From: Pseudomonas sp. GD03858 | GTDB taxonomy: Bacteria; Pseudomonadota; Gammaproteobacteria; Pseudomonadales; Pseudomonadaceae | Reading direction: 5' to 3' | NCBI RefSeq assembly: GCF_029840925.1 | Contig: NZ_JAOCDM010000001.1 | Location: forward strand, 124,001 to 188,000 | DNA length: 64,000 bases | Part shown: positions 18,671 to 27,861 of the stretch, piece by piece | Numbering within the stretch: position 1 is the stretch's first letter | How the letters are laid out: each line of letters opens with the position of its first letter | Program-made: the position numbers and the translations under genes | The notes under the pieces: generated by a model | Told to the model about the DNA's origin: nothing | Seen by the model: the letters and a program-made list of their open reading frames with translations, nothing else | Database searches by the model: none

Positions 18671-19210
18671 ATGAGTGCGAAACTGAGTGGTAAACGCGTA
18701 GCCTTTTTGGTCACCGATGGCTTCGAACAAGTGGAGTTGACCGGACCTCGCGAAGCCTTGCAGAAAAACGGGGCCGTGATCGACATCCTGAGTGACAAGG
18801 AAGGTACTGTCCGCGGCTGGAACCATGACAAGCCGGCCGATGAGTTTGCGGTGGACGCGACGTTCGACAGCGCCCACCTCGACCTCTACGATGCCATCGT
18901 GCTACCGGGTGGGGTACAGAATTCCGACACCATCCGCCTGATACCTGGCGCCCAGAAACTGGTCAAAAGCCACAATTCGGCCAGCAAGCCACTTGCGGTA
19001 ATCTGCCACGGCGCCTGGCTGCTGGTATCGAGTGGACTGGCCAAAGGCAAACGGATGACCAGCTACAAGACCTTGCAGGATGATATCCGCAATGCAGGTG
19101 GCCACTGGGTCGATGAAGAGGTGGTGGTGGACGGCAACCTGATCAGCAGCCGCAAGCCGGATGATATCCCCGCCTTCAGCGAGCAACTGATCAAAGCCCT
19201 TGCTGGCTAG
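18671..19210 (+). CDS. DJ-1/PfpI family protein
   Basis: 179 residues, typical of PfpI/YhbO. The nucleophile elbow is VICHGAWLLVSSG with the reactive Cys, preceded by IVLPGGVQNSD, with GHWVDEEVVVDG later. Family members act as proteases, glyoxalases or chaperones during oxidative and carbonyl stress. Monocistronic, divergent from the xthA pair, and followed by a 12-bp perfect hairpin. Confidence 0.9.
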   Translation: MSAKLSGKRVAFLVTDGFEQVELTGPREALQKNGAVIDILSDKEGTVRGWNHDKPADEFAVDATFDSAHLDLYDAIVLPGGVQNSDTIRLIPGAQKLVKSHNSASKPLAVICHGAWLLVSSGLAKGKRMTSYKTLQDDIRNAGGHWVDEEVVVDGNLISSRKPDDIPAFSEQLIKALAG

Positions 19211-19223
19211 CTGCCTGACCCAT

Positions 19224-19252
19224 GAACTGGCAAACAACGGGTTTGCCAGTTC
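19224..19252 (+). terminator. Hairpin after the PfpI-like gene
   Basis: A perfect 12-bp stem (GAACTGGCAAAC and its complement) with a 5-base loop AACGG lies 14 bases after the stop. No clear T-run follows, so termination is likely but not certain. Confidence 0.6.
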
Positions 19253-19363
19253 AACAAGCCCACGCCGTTTGCCCCGGCATGGCAGGCATGTCGAACTGTG
19301 GAAGACGAGCCGGGCCAACAGATGGATGCAGGTGCGGCAGGCATTCGTCCACGGTAGTCAGGC

Positions 19364-19531
19364 TTACGCTTTCTTTTCCACGTCCCTGGGTGGTTTCGCG
19401 GGGCCCTGCGGGTCCACTTGAGGGTCATCCAGGTCCGGAGAGTCCGGATCGAACCCCAGGTCCTGATCAGTCGTTGCATGATCGGAAGAATGGGGGCCTT
19501 TCTGCCGCTGATCGTCGGGTTTGTTCATCAT
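19364..19531 (-). CDS. Small hydrophilic protein, Asp/Pro rich
   Basis: 55 residues starting MMNKPDDQRQKG, with GGAGA ahead of the ATG pair. The middle has FDPDSPDLDDPQVDPQG, and the end is rich in Pro, Arg and Lys. Probably disordered and cytoplasmic. It lies about 90 bp downstream of the iron-permease-like gene on the same strand. The upstream extension of the frame lacks a ribosome site. Function unknown. Confidence 0.55.
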   Translation of the reverse strand: MMNKPDDQRQKGPHSSDHATTDQDLGFDPDSPDLDDPQVDPQGPAKPPRDVEKKA

Positions 19532-19619
19532 CTGGTCTCCGAAGTTTGAGAAGTATGGTTTGTTCACCGTCACGGCCTTGCCCCTGTCGGAACAACGCCA
19601 TAGCTTGATCTTGAACACG

Positions 19620-20000
19620 TCAATGGGAGTCCTCCCTGTCCGGCCCCGCTTCGTCGTGTTCCCCCAGTTGCTGGTATCGCTCTCGAAGCGCATGGAGTTC
19701 AGCAGGTCCCATATCCTCAAGGTCGAGCAACGCCTTGTGCGCCCGCTGAGTAGTGCGCAACAGTTCGTCAAGTTTTATGTGCAACTCGTCGCTATCACGG
19801 TTTTGGGTATTCTGGATCAGGAACACCATCAGGAATGTGATGATCGTGGTCGACGTATTGATAACCAGCTGCCATGTGTCGTTGAAATGAAACAAGGGCC
19901 CGCTTACGCCCCAGGCAATGATCAGCATCAAGGCAATAACGAAGGTCAATGGCCGCCCGCTGTGGTTGGCCAGCCATTGTGCAAACCGATCAAACTTCAT
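19620..20000 (-). CDS. Low-affinity iron permease-like membrane protein
   Basis: 126 residues from the ATG at 20000, with GGAGG ahead. Two membrane helices (about 18-36 and 43-62) are joined by a conserved FHFNDTWQLVINTSTTIITF stretch, the hallmark of the bacterial low-affinity iron permease family. The long charged helical tail (about 65-126) is predicted to be cytoplasmic. Substrate specificity is not established for bacterial members. Divergent from the DUF72 gene. Confidence 0.85.
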   Translation of the reverse strand: MKFDRFAQWLANHSGRPLTFVIALMLIIAWGVSGPLFHFNDTWQLVINTSTTIITFLMVFLIQNTQNRDSDELHIKLDELLRTTQRAHKALLDLEDMGPAELHALRERYQQLGEHDEAGPDREDSH

Positions 20001-20166
20001 GGCTGAGCCTCCTTCATGGTGTACCTCAGTGGAACCCTGGCATCCGGTGGAGGATTGCAACTACGGTAAAGTTCCCCTTTTTGCATGGCCATCCACTCGT
20101 CAATCCCGCTGAACAATCTGCTCCAGCTGCCTGTCGCTACTGTTAGGTACAGGAGCGCAGGGGGCT

Positions 20167-21087
20167 ATGGTGAGTGAGATCCGCATTGGAATTTCCGGTT
20201 GGCGCTATGGCCCATGGCGCAAGGATTTCTACCCCGAGGGTCTGCGCCAGGACGACGAGCTGGCCTTTGCCTCGCGGGCAGTCAACAGTATCGAAATCAA
20301 CGGTTCGTTCTACGCACTGCAAACCCCCGAGCGCTATGGCAAGTGGCGTGACCAGACACCGCAGGGCTTCGTTTTCTCGGTCAAGGCGCCGCGCTACATC
20401 ACTCATGTACGCAGGCTCCGCGAAATCGACGAGGCGCTTGCCAACTTCTTCGCATCGGGCCCCTTGCTGCTGGGCGACAAACTCGGCCCCTTCCTGTGGC
20501 AGTTTCCCCCCAACCTGAAATTCGACGCGCAGCGCTTCGGCGACTTTCTGGCCAAGCTGCCACGCGACCGCAAAGCCGCCCGCAGCATTGCGCGCCACGC
20601 CGCAGAACGCCTGCAAGGCAACGGCGGCGTGGCCGTGCCGGGTAATGCGCGCCTGCGCCACGCCGTGGAAATCCGCCACCCCAGCTTCCTCTGCGACACC
20701 TTCATCAACCTGCTACGCAAGCACAAGGTTGCGTTGGTGGTCGCCGACAGCGCCGGCAAATGGCCCTATGTCGAAGAGGTCACGGCCGATTTCATGTACC
20801 TGCGCCTGCATGGCGATGTCGAACTGTACAGCAGCGGCTACACGGCCAGGGCACTGCGCCGCTGGCGCCTGCGCATCCAGGCCTGGGCTGCGGGCGGTCA
20901 GCCTGAGGATGCTCAGCGTGTGGTGCGTCGCGCCCCGGCAAAACGCACCTCCCGTGACGTCTACTGCTACTTCGACAACGACCAGAAAGTCCATGCCCCT
21001 TACGATGCCCGCCGCCTGCTGGACAAGCTGGGCCTTGGCGGCGAACTGGCGACCGAACCAGGCGTCGAGCCGCAGGAGCCGCTATGA
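20167..21087 (+). CDS. DUF72 (YecE-like) protein
   Basis: 306 residues, a TIM-barrel-like DUF72 family member. Typical segments are GISGWRYGPWRKDFYP, FASRAVNSIEINGSFYALQ, FSVKAPRYITHVRRL, GPFLWQFPPNLKFD and YLRLHGDVELYSSGYT. Function is unknown; the family often lies near phospholipid or DNA-repair genes. It overlaps the next gene by ATGA and opens a four-gene operon. Confidence 0.9.
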   Translation: MVSEIRIGISGWRYGPWRKDFYPEGLRQDDELAFASRAVNSIEINGSFYALQTPERYGKWRDQTPQGFVFSVKAPRYITHVRRLREIDEALANFFASGPLLLGDKLGPFLWQFPPNLKFDAQRFGDFLAKLPRDRKAARSIARHAAERLQGNGGVAVPGNARLRHAVEIRHPSFLCDTFINLLRKHKVALVVADSAGKWPYVEEVTADFMYLRLHGDVELYSSGYTARALRRWRLRIQAWAAGGQPEDAQRVVRRAPAKRTSRDVYCYFDNDQKVHAPYDARRLLDKLGLGGELATEPGVEPQEPL

Positions 21088-21857
21088 ACCCGACACTGCC
21101 CGCCCCCCGCTGCATCATCGACAAGGTCACCGCCGTACATCGCCTGACGGTCCTGACCCTCAATGTGCACAAAGGGTTCACCCTGTTCAACCGCCGCTTC
21201 ATTTTGCCGGAGCTGCGCGAGGCGGTACGCTCGACGGGTGCCGACCTGGTGTTTCTCCAGGAGGTGCACGGCAGTCATCAACTCCATGCCGAGCGCCATC
21301 CCCAGTGGCCACAGACACCCCAGTACGAATTCCTCGCCGACAGCATGTGGCCGCAGTTCGCCTATGGCCGCAATGCGGTCTACCCCCATGGCGACCATGG
21401 CAACGCGCTGCTGTCCAAGTTTCCCATCCGTGCCCATGACAACCTGGATGTTTCGGTCCATGGCAACGAAGAACGGGGCCTGCTGCATTGCCAGCTGGAA
21501 GTGCCGGGCCATGAACAGGTGCACACCGTCTGCGTACACCTGGGCCTGCATGAAGCGCATCGTCAGCGTCAGGTCGGCCTGCTGCTGGCACTGCTGGATA
21601 GCCTGCCGCCGGACGAGCCGGTCATCGTCGCCGGCGATTTCAACGACTGGCGCCTGAAAGCGGATGCGCGGCTGTCGGGGCACTTGGTGGAGGCCTTCGG
21701 CAAGCCGGCACGCAGCTTTCCCGCGCGCTTGCCGATGCTGCGGCTGGACCGCATCTACCTGCGTAACGCTCAAGCTTGCGAAGCACGGGTGTTGTCCAGA
21801 TACCCGTGGTCACACCTCTCCGACCATGCCCCGCTGGTGGCGCAGGTGACGCTATGA
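21084..21857 (+). CDS. ybhP: Endonuclease/exonuclease/phosphatase family protein (YbhP-like)
   Basis: 257 residues with the EEP fold: LTLNVHKGF with the metal Asn, VFLQEVHG with the metal Glu, VAGDFNDWR and the last SDHAPLV. In E. coli the neighbour pair is ybhP-clsB-ybhN, and the same order follows here. The substrate (phospholipid head-group or nucleic acid) is unknown. It overlaps the cardiolipin synthase start by ATGA. Confidence 0.88.
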   Translation: MNPTLPAPRCIIDKVTAVHRLTVLTLNVHKGFTLFNRRFILPELREAVRSTGADLVFLQEVHGSHQLHAERHPQWPQTPQYEFLADSMWPQFAYGRNAVYPHGDHGNALLSKFPIRAHDNLDVSVHGNEERGLLHCQLEVPGHEQVHTVCVHLGLHEAHRQRQVGLLLALLDSLPPDEPVIVAGDFNDWRLKADARLSGHLVEAFGKPARSFPARLPMLRLDRIYLRNAQACEARVLSRYPWSHLSDHAPLVAQVTL

Positions 21858-23056
21858 AGCTGCCTTGGTGCGACGGCAACCGCGTCGAGTTGCTGATAAA
21901 CGGCGAGCAGTACTACCCCCGCGTATTCGAGGCCATGGCCCAGGCACGCGAGGAAATCCTCCTGGAAACCTTCATCATCTACGACGACAAAGTCGGCCAG
22001 CCACTGCGCCAGGCTCTGATCGATGCCGCGCGGCGTGGGGTGCGGGTCGAGGTGGCGGTGGACGGCTACGGCACCGCCGACCTGCCTGACGAGTTCATCT
22101 CCTCGATGACCGAGGCCGGGGTGCGTTTCCATTCGTTCGATCCGCAACCACGGCTGGTGGGCATGCGCACCAACCTGTTTCGCCGCTTGCACCGCAAGAT
22201 CCTGGTAATCGACGGGCAACGCGCCTTCATCGGCGGCATCAATTACAGTGCCGACCACCTGGGTGACTTCGGCCCCCAGGCCAAACAGGACTACGCAGTG
22301 GAAGTCGTCGGCCCGGTGGTGGCCCAGGTGCATGCTTCTTCCTGCCGCATGCTCGCGCCGGTGCTGGATGCCGCCAGCAGGGTTCAGCCGGACGGCATCG
22401 CCTCAGGCCCGGCCAGCGCCGTGCTGGTGGAGCGCGACAACCAGCGCCATCGCAACGATATCGAAGCCTGCTACCTGCAGGCTTTCCGTGAAGCAAGGCA
22501 ACGTATCGTCGTGGCCAACGCCTACTTCTTCCCCGGCTACCGCTTGCTGCGCGAACTGCGCAACGCCGCCCGGCGCGGAGTCGAGGTGACGCTGATCCTC
22601 CAGGGGCAATCGGACATGCGCTGGGTACGTGCGCTGTCGCGGCTGCTCTACAACTACCTGTTGCGCGACGACGTGCGCATCCATGAGTACTGCCAGCGGC
22701 CGCTTCATGGCAAGGTTGCGTTGGTGGACAACGACTGGTCCACCGTAGGCTCAAGCAACCTCGATCCACTGAGCCTGTCGTTTAACCTTGAGGCCAACCT
22801 GCTGATACGCGACCCCGCGTTCAACGAACAACTGTACCAGCACTTGACCGAACTGAGCCGGGAGCACTGCAAGGCCGTGACACTGGAGCGCATGGTGCGC
22901 GGCTACTGGTGGCGTGCTCCGCTGATCTTCCTGGGCTTTCACATCACGCGCTATTTCCCGCGGATCGCCGGCTGGTTTCCGGCGCACCGGCAGCGCCTGC
23001 AGTCACTGCAAGCCGACGGCGAAGCCCCGGCCGACTACCACGGGGGCGAGACCTGA
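21854..23056 (+). CDS. clsB: Cardiolipin synthase B-like phospholipase D protein
   Basis: 400 residues. Two PLD motifs: HRKILVIDGQRAFIGGINY near residue 115 and HGKVALVDNDWSTVGSSNLD near residue 285, each with the His-Lys-Asp pattern. ClsB-type enzymes join phosphatidylglycerol and phosphatidylethanolamine to make cardiolipin. Membrane-associated. Between ybhP-like and ybhN-like genes, as in E. coli. The stop overlaps the next start (TGATG). Confidence 0.9.
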   Translation: MKLPWCDGNRVELLINGEQYYPRVFEAMAQAREEILLETFIIYDDKVGQPLRQALIDAARRGVRVEVAVDGYGTADLPDEFISSMTEAGVRFHSFDPQPRLVGMRTNLFRRLHRKILVIDGQRAFIGGINYSADHLGDFGPQAKQDYAVEVVGPVVAQVHASSCRMLAPVLDAASRVQPDGIASGPASAVLVERDNQRHRNDIEACYLQAFREARQRIVVANAYFFPGYRLLRELRNAARRGVEVTLILQGQSDMRWVRALSRLLYNYLLRDDVRIHEYCQRPLHGKVALVDNDWSTVGSSNLDPLSLSFNLEANLLIRDPAFNEQLYQHLTELSREHCKAVTLERMVRGYWWRAPLIFLGFHITRYFPRIAGWFPAHRQRLQSLQADGEAPADYHGGET

Positions 23057-24015
23057 TGGCCGCTACACGCTGGAAGACCTGGGGCAAACGCCTGCTGACC
23101 GTGCTGTTCCTGGTGTTGATACCGGTACTGCTGTTCACCCTGGCGCGTAACCTGGACTGGAACGAAGTCCGCCAGTCGCTGCTGGCCTACCGGCCCTCGA
23201 CCCTGGCCTTGGGGTTGCTGCTGGCCCTGTGCAGCTACCTGGTATTTGCCAGTTACGACCTGCTCGCCCGCGCCTACACCGGCCACCGCCTGCCGGCCAG
23301 ACAGGTACTGCCGGTAGCGTTCGTCTGCTATGCGTTCAACCTCAACTTCACCACCTGGGTCGGTGGCGTTGCCCTGCGTTATCGCCTGTACAGCCGGCTG
23401 GGCCTGGATACCCCAACCATCACCCGCATCCTGACCTTGGGGCTGTTGACCAACTGGATGGGCTACCTGCTGCTGGCCGGTACGGTATTCGCCCTGGGCT
23501 TTGTGAAGCTGCCGGAGAGCTGGGCTGTGGGCGCCAGCGGCCTGCGCCTGATCGGCGTTTTGATGGTAGCGGTGGCGTTGGCTTACCTGTGCGCCTGCGC
23601 TTTCGCCAAGCGGCGTACGTGGGCGCTGCGCGGGCACGAAGTCACCCTGCCGAGCCTGCGTATGGCGCTCTGCCAGGTGACACTGGGTGCCAGCAACTGG
23701 GCGCTGATGGCCGCGCTGATTCACCTGCTGTTGCCCCCTGAACTGTTCTATCCCTCGGTGCTGGGTGTGTTGCTGATCAGTTGCGTCGCCGGTGTGGTGG
23801 CCCACATTCCCGCTGGGCTTGGCGTACTGGAGGCCGTATTCCTGGCGCTGCTTCACGGCCAGCTAGGCCAAGGCACCCTGGTCGCGGCGCTGCTGGGCTA
23901 TCGAACGTTGTACTACCTGATCCCGCTGCTGTTGGCGGTGGTGACCTACCTGGTTCTCGAGAAGCGCGCCAAGGCCCTGCGCAAGCAGGTCGGGGCAGCC
24001 CTCGACAAGCGCTGA
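23056..24015 (+). CDS. ybhN: YbhN-like integral membrane protein (LPG synthase TM domain)
   Basis: 319 residues from the ATG overlapping the previous stop. About eight membrane helices of the lysylphosphatidylglycerol-synthetase/flippase type, with FNLNFTTWVGG and the VAHIPAGLGVLEAVFLALL signature. The soluble lysyl-transferase domain is missing. Probably a lipid flippase or regulator paired with the upstream cardiolipin synthase. Confidence 0.88.
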   Translation: MAATRWKTWGKRLLTVLFLVLIPVLLFTLARNLDWNEVRQSLLAYRPSTLALGLLLALCSYLVFASYDLLARAYTGHRLPARQVLPVAFVCYAFNLNFTTWVGGVALRYRLYSRLGLDTPTITRILTLGLLTNWMGYLLLAGTVFALGFVKLPESWAVGASGLRLIGVLMVAVALAYLCACAFAKRRTWALRGHEVTLPSLRMALCQVTLGASNWALMAALIHLLLPPELFYPSVLGVLLISCVAGVVAHIPAGLGVLEAVFLALLHGQLGQGTLVAALLGYRTLYYLIPLLLAVVTYLVLEKRAKALRKQVGAALDKR

Positions 24016-24042
24016 CGGGCCTTGGTGCCCGGGAGGTATATC

Positions 24043-24471
24043 ATGCGATTCGCTCTGTACATGGCAATGCTGGGCACCCTGAGCTGCGGGCAGGTGTTGG
24101 CCGAAGGTTGCGACGTGGTTACCCGCTCATCCAGCGAGGCGGTCAAACCCGTGCAGCAACACACCTGTTACAGCTACAGCAACCTGCCCGCCGAGGCGAT
24201 TGCCTGGTCGTGCAGCAATGAAAGTAAAGAGATGTTGAACAGCGAAAAGCGTCGGGTCGAGCGTTGCCCCGACGGCAGCGTTGGCAGCTGTATCGCGCCA
24301 CTGACGCAAGAGACACTGGCCAACCCCGATGCCGCTGGGCGTGATGAACCTGCCACCCGCCCTGCACTACCCAAGGATGCGCGGATCATCACCTACTACT
24401 ACGACACCCCTAGCCTGGGCCAGGCCCGCAGCGATTGCGAACGCAATAACGGTGTCTGGCAGACCCATTGA
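24043..24471 (+). CDS. Secreted or periplasmic hypothetical protein
   Basis: 142 residues starting at an ATG with GGGAGG upstream. A signal peptide (about 1-20, ending QVLAEG) is followed by a Cys-rich polar protein with about seven Cys, likely disulfide-bonded in the periplasm. The repeating Cys spacing and the YYYDTPSLGQ stretch match no family I can name. It follows the ybhN-like gene by 27 bp. Confidence 0.7.
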   Translation: MRFALYMAMLGTLSCGQVLAEGCDVVTRSSSEAVKPVQQHTCYSYSNLPAEAIAWSCSNESKEMLNSEKRRVERCPDGSVGSCIAPLTQETLANPDAAGRDEPATRPALPKDARIITYYYDTPSLGQARSDCERNNGVWQTH

Positions 24472-24552
24472 GGGCTTAACTCAAACCAGATGCGTGACGG
24501 GTGAGTTTCCACATGATCTCAACTCCCGTCTCACATCTGGCAGCAACTGGCC

Positions 24553-24783
24553 TCATGGCGAAATCGGATCGCTCGCCGGGAATGTTTCCTCCAGTGCATT
24601 ATCGACATTGGACTCTTTCGACTCAGCCAACTCACCACACTTGCAGTCGCTCATTCGACAGGGTTCGCCATTGCGATGGCCCTTCGCACAGGCCTCGCAG
24701 CAATAGGCCTTGCCATCCTGGACCACAGCATTGGCATCCACGGTGCAAGAACAATGGGTGCAGGAACATCGTTGCTCATTCAT
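24553..24783 (-). CDS. Bacterial metallothionein
   Basis: 76 residues with the Cys pattern of Pseudomonas metallothioneins: CSCTHCSC, YCCEACAKGH, CRMSDCKCG. Nine or more Cys plus His bind Zn or Cd in the cytoplasm. The C-terminal tail of about 25 residues is acidic and lacks Cys. It starts inside the stop of the upstream gene (ATGA overlap). Confidence 0.92.
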   Translation of the reverse strand: MNEQRCSCTHCSCTVDANAVVQDGKAYCCEACAKGHRNGEPCRMSDCKCGELAESKESNVDNALEETFPASDPISP

Positions 24784-25241
24784 TTCGGCTCTCTCCCTTC
24801 ATCATCGGGTACCACCTCATCGGTCCACAGCTCGCCGTCCAGCGGCGCGGAGCGGGCCAGTTCGGCCTCGTCCAGGCCGGAACCGCCACCGATCTCGTGG
24901 GCCTCCACCTGGCGCAAGGTCTTGTCCGCCGCGCCGCCGCTGCCAGGCTCATGCGGATCGCGGGCACCGGTCTCATCGAGCAGCGTATCGGGGCTCAGGT
25001 CATCGAGGGTGACATTGTCCTCGTGCAGGCTGTCGCTCAGCGCCTCGCCGCCGGTCATGCCGCTTTCGGCGACACGCCGGGGCGGGTAATCCTCGGCGAT
25101 CTCCCGCGCCGGACGCTCGTCGCCGACACGCCCCTGGCGTTCATCGCGGCGTTCGCTGAAATCCAGCTCGTGGACGCTGCCCATGCGGTCCTCGGTGTCA
25201 TCGATCTCAATGGGCGGTCTTGGGTCATCGGGTGTGGACAT
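24780..25241 (-). CDS. Acidic disordered hypothetical protein (DUF6021-like)
   Basis: 153 residues from the ATG at 25241, with GGAGAA upstream; the longer reading frame has no ribosome site. Rich in Asp, Glu, Gly and Pro, without hydrophobic core, Cys or membrane segment. It resembles proteins annotated in Pseudomonas as 'phosphotransferase system, HPr-related'; the DUF number is from memory. Co-transcribed with the metallothionein and divergent from ligD. Confidence 0.65.
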   Translation of the reverse strand: MSTPDDPRPPIEIDDTEDRMGSVHELDFSERRDERQGRVGDERPAREIAEDYPPRRVAESGMTGGEALSDSLHEDNVTLDDLSPDTLLDETGARDPHEPGSGGAADKTLRQVEAHEIGGGSGLDEAELARSAPLDGELWTDEVVPDDEGREPK

Positions 25242-25395
25242 GAACGTTCTCCGTCTGTGGGCTTCACTCGGTCGACTCTCCCCGGCGGCAAATGATTCAG
25301 AGTTTCTGCCAGCCCTCACCCCTCGCATTTTTTGAACTCCTCGCGCCACCGCCGCCTCCCAATCCTGAGACCCGCGAACCCTTCCGGAGCCCGTC

Positions 25396-27861
25396 ATGGC
25401 CAAACCCCTGCAGGAGTACCAGCGCAAGCGCGACTTCAATGCCACGCCCGAGCCGGCTGGTAAACGCGCCCGTCCCCGCTCGGCCCATGCGCTGCAGTAC
25501 TGCATCCAGAAGCACGATGCCAGCCACCTGCATTACGATTTTCGCCTGGAGCTCGACGGCACCCTCAAGAGCTGGGCCATCCCCAAGGGCCCCTCACTGG
25601 ATCCCAAGGTCCGGCGCCTGGCAGTGCATGTGGAGGATCATCCGCTGGACTACGCCAACTTCGAAGGAAGCATCCCTGAAGGCCACTACGGCGCCGGCGA
25701 TGTGATCGTCTGGGACCGGGGTGTCTGGGAGCCCGAGGGCGACCCACGCGAAGCCTATGCAAAAGGCAAGCTGCGCTTTCGCCTGCAGGGCGAAAAACTG
25801 TCAGGGGTCTGGAACCTGTTCCGTACTCACCTGGCCGGCAAGAAAGAGCAGTGGATGCTGGTCAAGTCCCATGATGGGCAGGCACGCAGTGAAACGGACT
25901 ACAGCATTGTCGAGGCCCTGCCGGACAGCGTGCTGAGCGAACGTACCCTGCCCCCGCGCAGCCCGGCCAAGGCGACCACCGCCAGGCACAAGCGAGTCGG
26001 CCGCAAACCCCTGCCGGATACGCTACAGCCGCAACTGGCCACGTTGGTCGACTCCCCGCCAAGCGGCGATTGGCGCTACGAAGTCAAGTTCGACGGCTAC
26101 CGCATCCTGGCGCGTATCGACGGTGACGACATACGCCTGTTTACCCGTAATGGCCACGACTGGAGTGCGAAGATGCCCCGGCAGGTCGAGGCGCTCAAGG
26201 CCCTGGGCCTCGACTCGGCATGGCTGGACGGCGAGATGGTAGTGGTCGACGACAACGGCGTGGCCGACTTCCAGGCTTTGCAGAACGCCTTCGACACCGA
26301 GCATGACGAGCGCATCACCTACTACCTGTTCGACCTGCCCTGGCTGGGCGGTGAGGACCTGCGAGCACTGCCGCTGCAACAGCGTCGCGCCACCCTCGCC
26401 CGGTTGCTGGAAGGCCATGCATCGCAGGTACTCAGGTATTCCGTCGATTTTGAGGAGCCCGTCGAGTCACTGCTCGACAGCGCCTGCCGGCTGGAACTCG
26501 AAGGCTTGATCGGTAAACGTGCCGACAGCCCCTACGTTGGCCGGCGCAGTAGCGACTGGGTCAAGCTCAAGTGCAAGCAGCGCCAGGAATTCGTGATCGT
26601 CGGCTACACCGACCCCAAAGGCAGCCGCAATGGCTTCGGCGCCCTGCTGCTGGCCCTGCACGACCACGGCAGCGGCCAACTGCGTTACGCCGGCAAGGTC
26701 GGCACGGGTTTCAGCGCGGCCACCCTGGATAGCATTCACGCCCGCCTCAAGCCGTTGCAAACCGACCGATCGCCTTTGCCGAAACCACCCTCCGGTGCCG
26801 AAGCCCGCGGCGTGCATTGGCTCAAACCACAGCTGCTGGCAGAGGTCGCCTATGCCCAAATGACCCGCGAAGGCATCGTGCGTCACTCGGTGTTCCACGG
26901 CCTGCGTGACGACAAACCTGCAAACGCCATCGACCTGGAGCGAGCAATGCCCACCAAGCGCGCAGCACAGACAGAACCCGAGAACCTGGGCACCCTGCGC
27001 CTGACCCACCCCGACCGCGTGGTCGACGCAACCACGGGTACCACCAAGCGCGAGGTCGCCCAGTACTACGCTCAGGTCGCCGACTGGCTGCTGCCACAGC
27101 TGAAGGACCGGCCTGTAGCCCTCGTCCGGGCCCCGGATGGTCTGGACGGCGAACTGTTCTTCCAGAAAAACGCCGGCCAGCTGCATATTCCCAAGGTGCT
27201 CAGCTACAACAAGGCCCAGGCCGGCCAGGCGGCCATGGTGCTCAACCGCGCCGACAGCCTGCTGGGCGCGGTGCAGATGAACACGCTTGAGCTGCACACC
27301 TGGAATGCCACCACTAAGGATTTCGATAAACCCGACCGCTTTGTCCTCGACCTGGACCCTGACCCGGCGCTGCCCTGGAAAGCCATGCTTGAGGCCACCC
27401 AGCTGACCCTTACTCTGCTCGACGAACTGGGCCTGAAGGTGTTTCTCAAGACCAGCGGCGGCAAGGGCATGCACCTCGTCGTACCCTTGACCCGACGCGC
27501 TGGCTGGGACGAGGTGAAGGACTTTAGCCATGCCTTGGTCAACCACATGGCCGGGCTGTTCCCTGATCGTCTCAGCGCCGTGTCCGGGCCGAAGAACCGG
27601 GTCGGGCGGATCTTTATCGACTATCTGCGCAACGGCAAGGGTGCCACCACCGTTGCCGCTTACTCGCTGCGGGCCCGCGAGGGCCTGCCGGTGTCGGTGC
27701 CGATCTGGCGTGAGGAACTGAGCCAGCTCAAGGGTGCCAACCAGTGGAACATCGGCAACCTTCACACGCGGCTTGCACAGGTCGAAGACCCGTGGGCCGA
27801 AATGGGCAAGACACGCCAGTCGATCACGTTGCGTATGCGCAAGCAGTTGGGTATTGCATGA
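25396..27861 (+). CDS. ligD: DNA ligase D (NHEJ)
   Basis: 821 residues in the Pseudomonas order: phosphoesterase, ligase, polymerase. The phosphoesterase (about 10-160) has HLHYDFRLE and PEGHYGAG. The ligase has the adenylation Lys in EVKFDGYRI at residue 231. The C-terminal primase/polymerase (about 530-815) has DLDPDPALPW and SGGKGMHLVVP. With Ku it joins double-strand breaks in non-growing cells. The ku gene lies 3 kb away, past four other genes. The stop overlaps the next gene's start. Confidence 0.96.
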   Translation: MAKPLQEYQRKRDFNATPEPAGKRARPRSAHALQYCIQKHDASHLHYDFRLELDGTLKSWAIPKGPSLDPKVRRLAVHVEDHPLDYANFEGSIPEGHYGAGDVIVWDRGVWEPEGDPREAYAKGKLRFRLQGEKLSGVWNLFRTHLAGKKEQWMLVKSHDGQARSETDYSIVEALPDSVLSERTLPPRSPAKATTARHKRVGRKPLPDTLQPQLATLVDSPPSGDWRYEVKFDGYRILARIDGDDIRLFTRNGHDWSAKMPRQVEALKALGLDSAWLDGEMVVVDDNGVADFQALQNAFDTEHDERITYYLFDLPWLGGEDLRALPLQQRRATLARLLEGHASQVLRYSVDFEEPVESLLDSACRLELEGLIGKRADSPYVGRRSSDWVKLKCKQRQEFVIVGYTDPKGSRNGFGALLLALHDHGSGQLRYAGKVGTGFSAATLDSIHARLKPLQTDRSPLPKPPSGAEARGVHWLKPQLLAEVAYAQMTREGIVRHSVFHGLRDDKPANAIDLERAMPTKRAAQTEPENLGTLRLTHPDRVVDATTGTTKREVAQYYAQVADWLLPQLKDRPVALVRAPDGLDGELFFQKNAGQLHIPKVLSYNKAQAGQAAMVLNRADSLLGAVQMNTLELHTWNATTKDFDKPDRFVLDLDPDPALPWKAMLEATQLTLTLLDELGLKVFLKTSGGKGMHLVVPLTRRAGWDEVKDFSHALVNHMAGLFPDRLSAVSGPKNRVGRIFIDYLRNGKGATTVAAYSLRAREGLPVSVPIWREELSQLKGANQWNIGNLHTRLAQVEDPWAEMGKTRQSITLRMRKQLGIA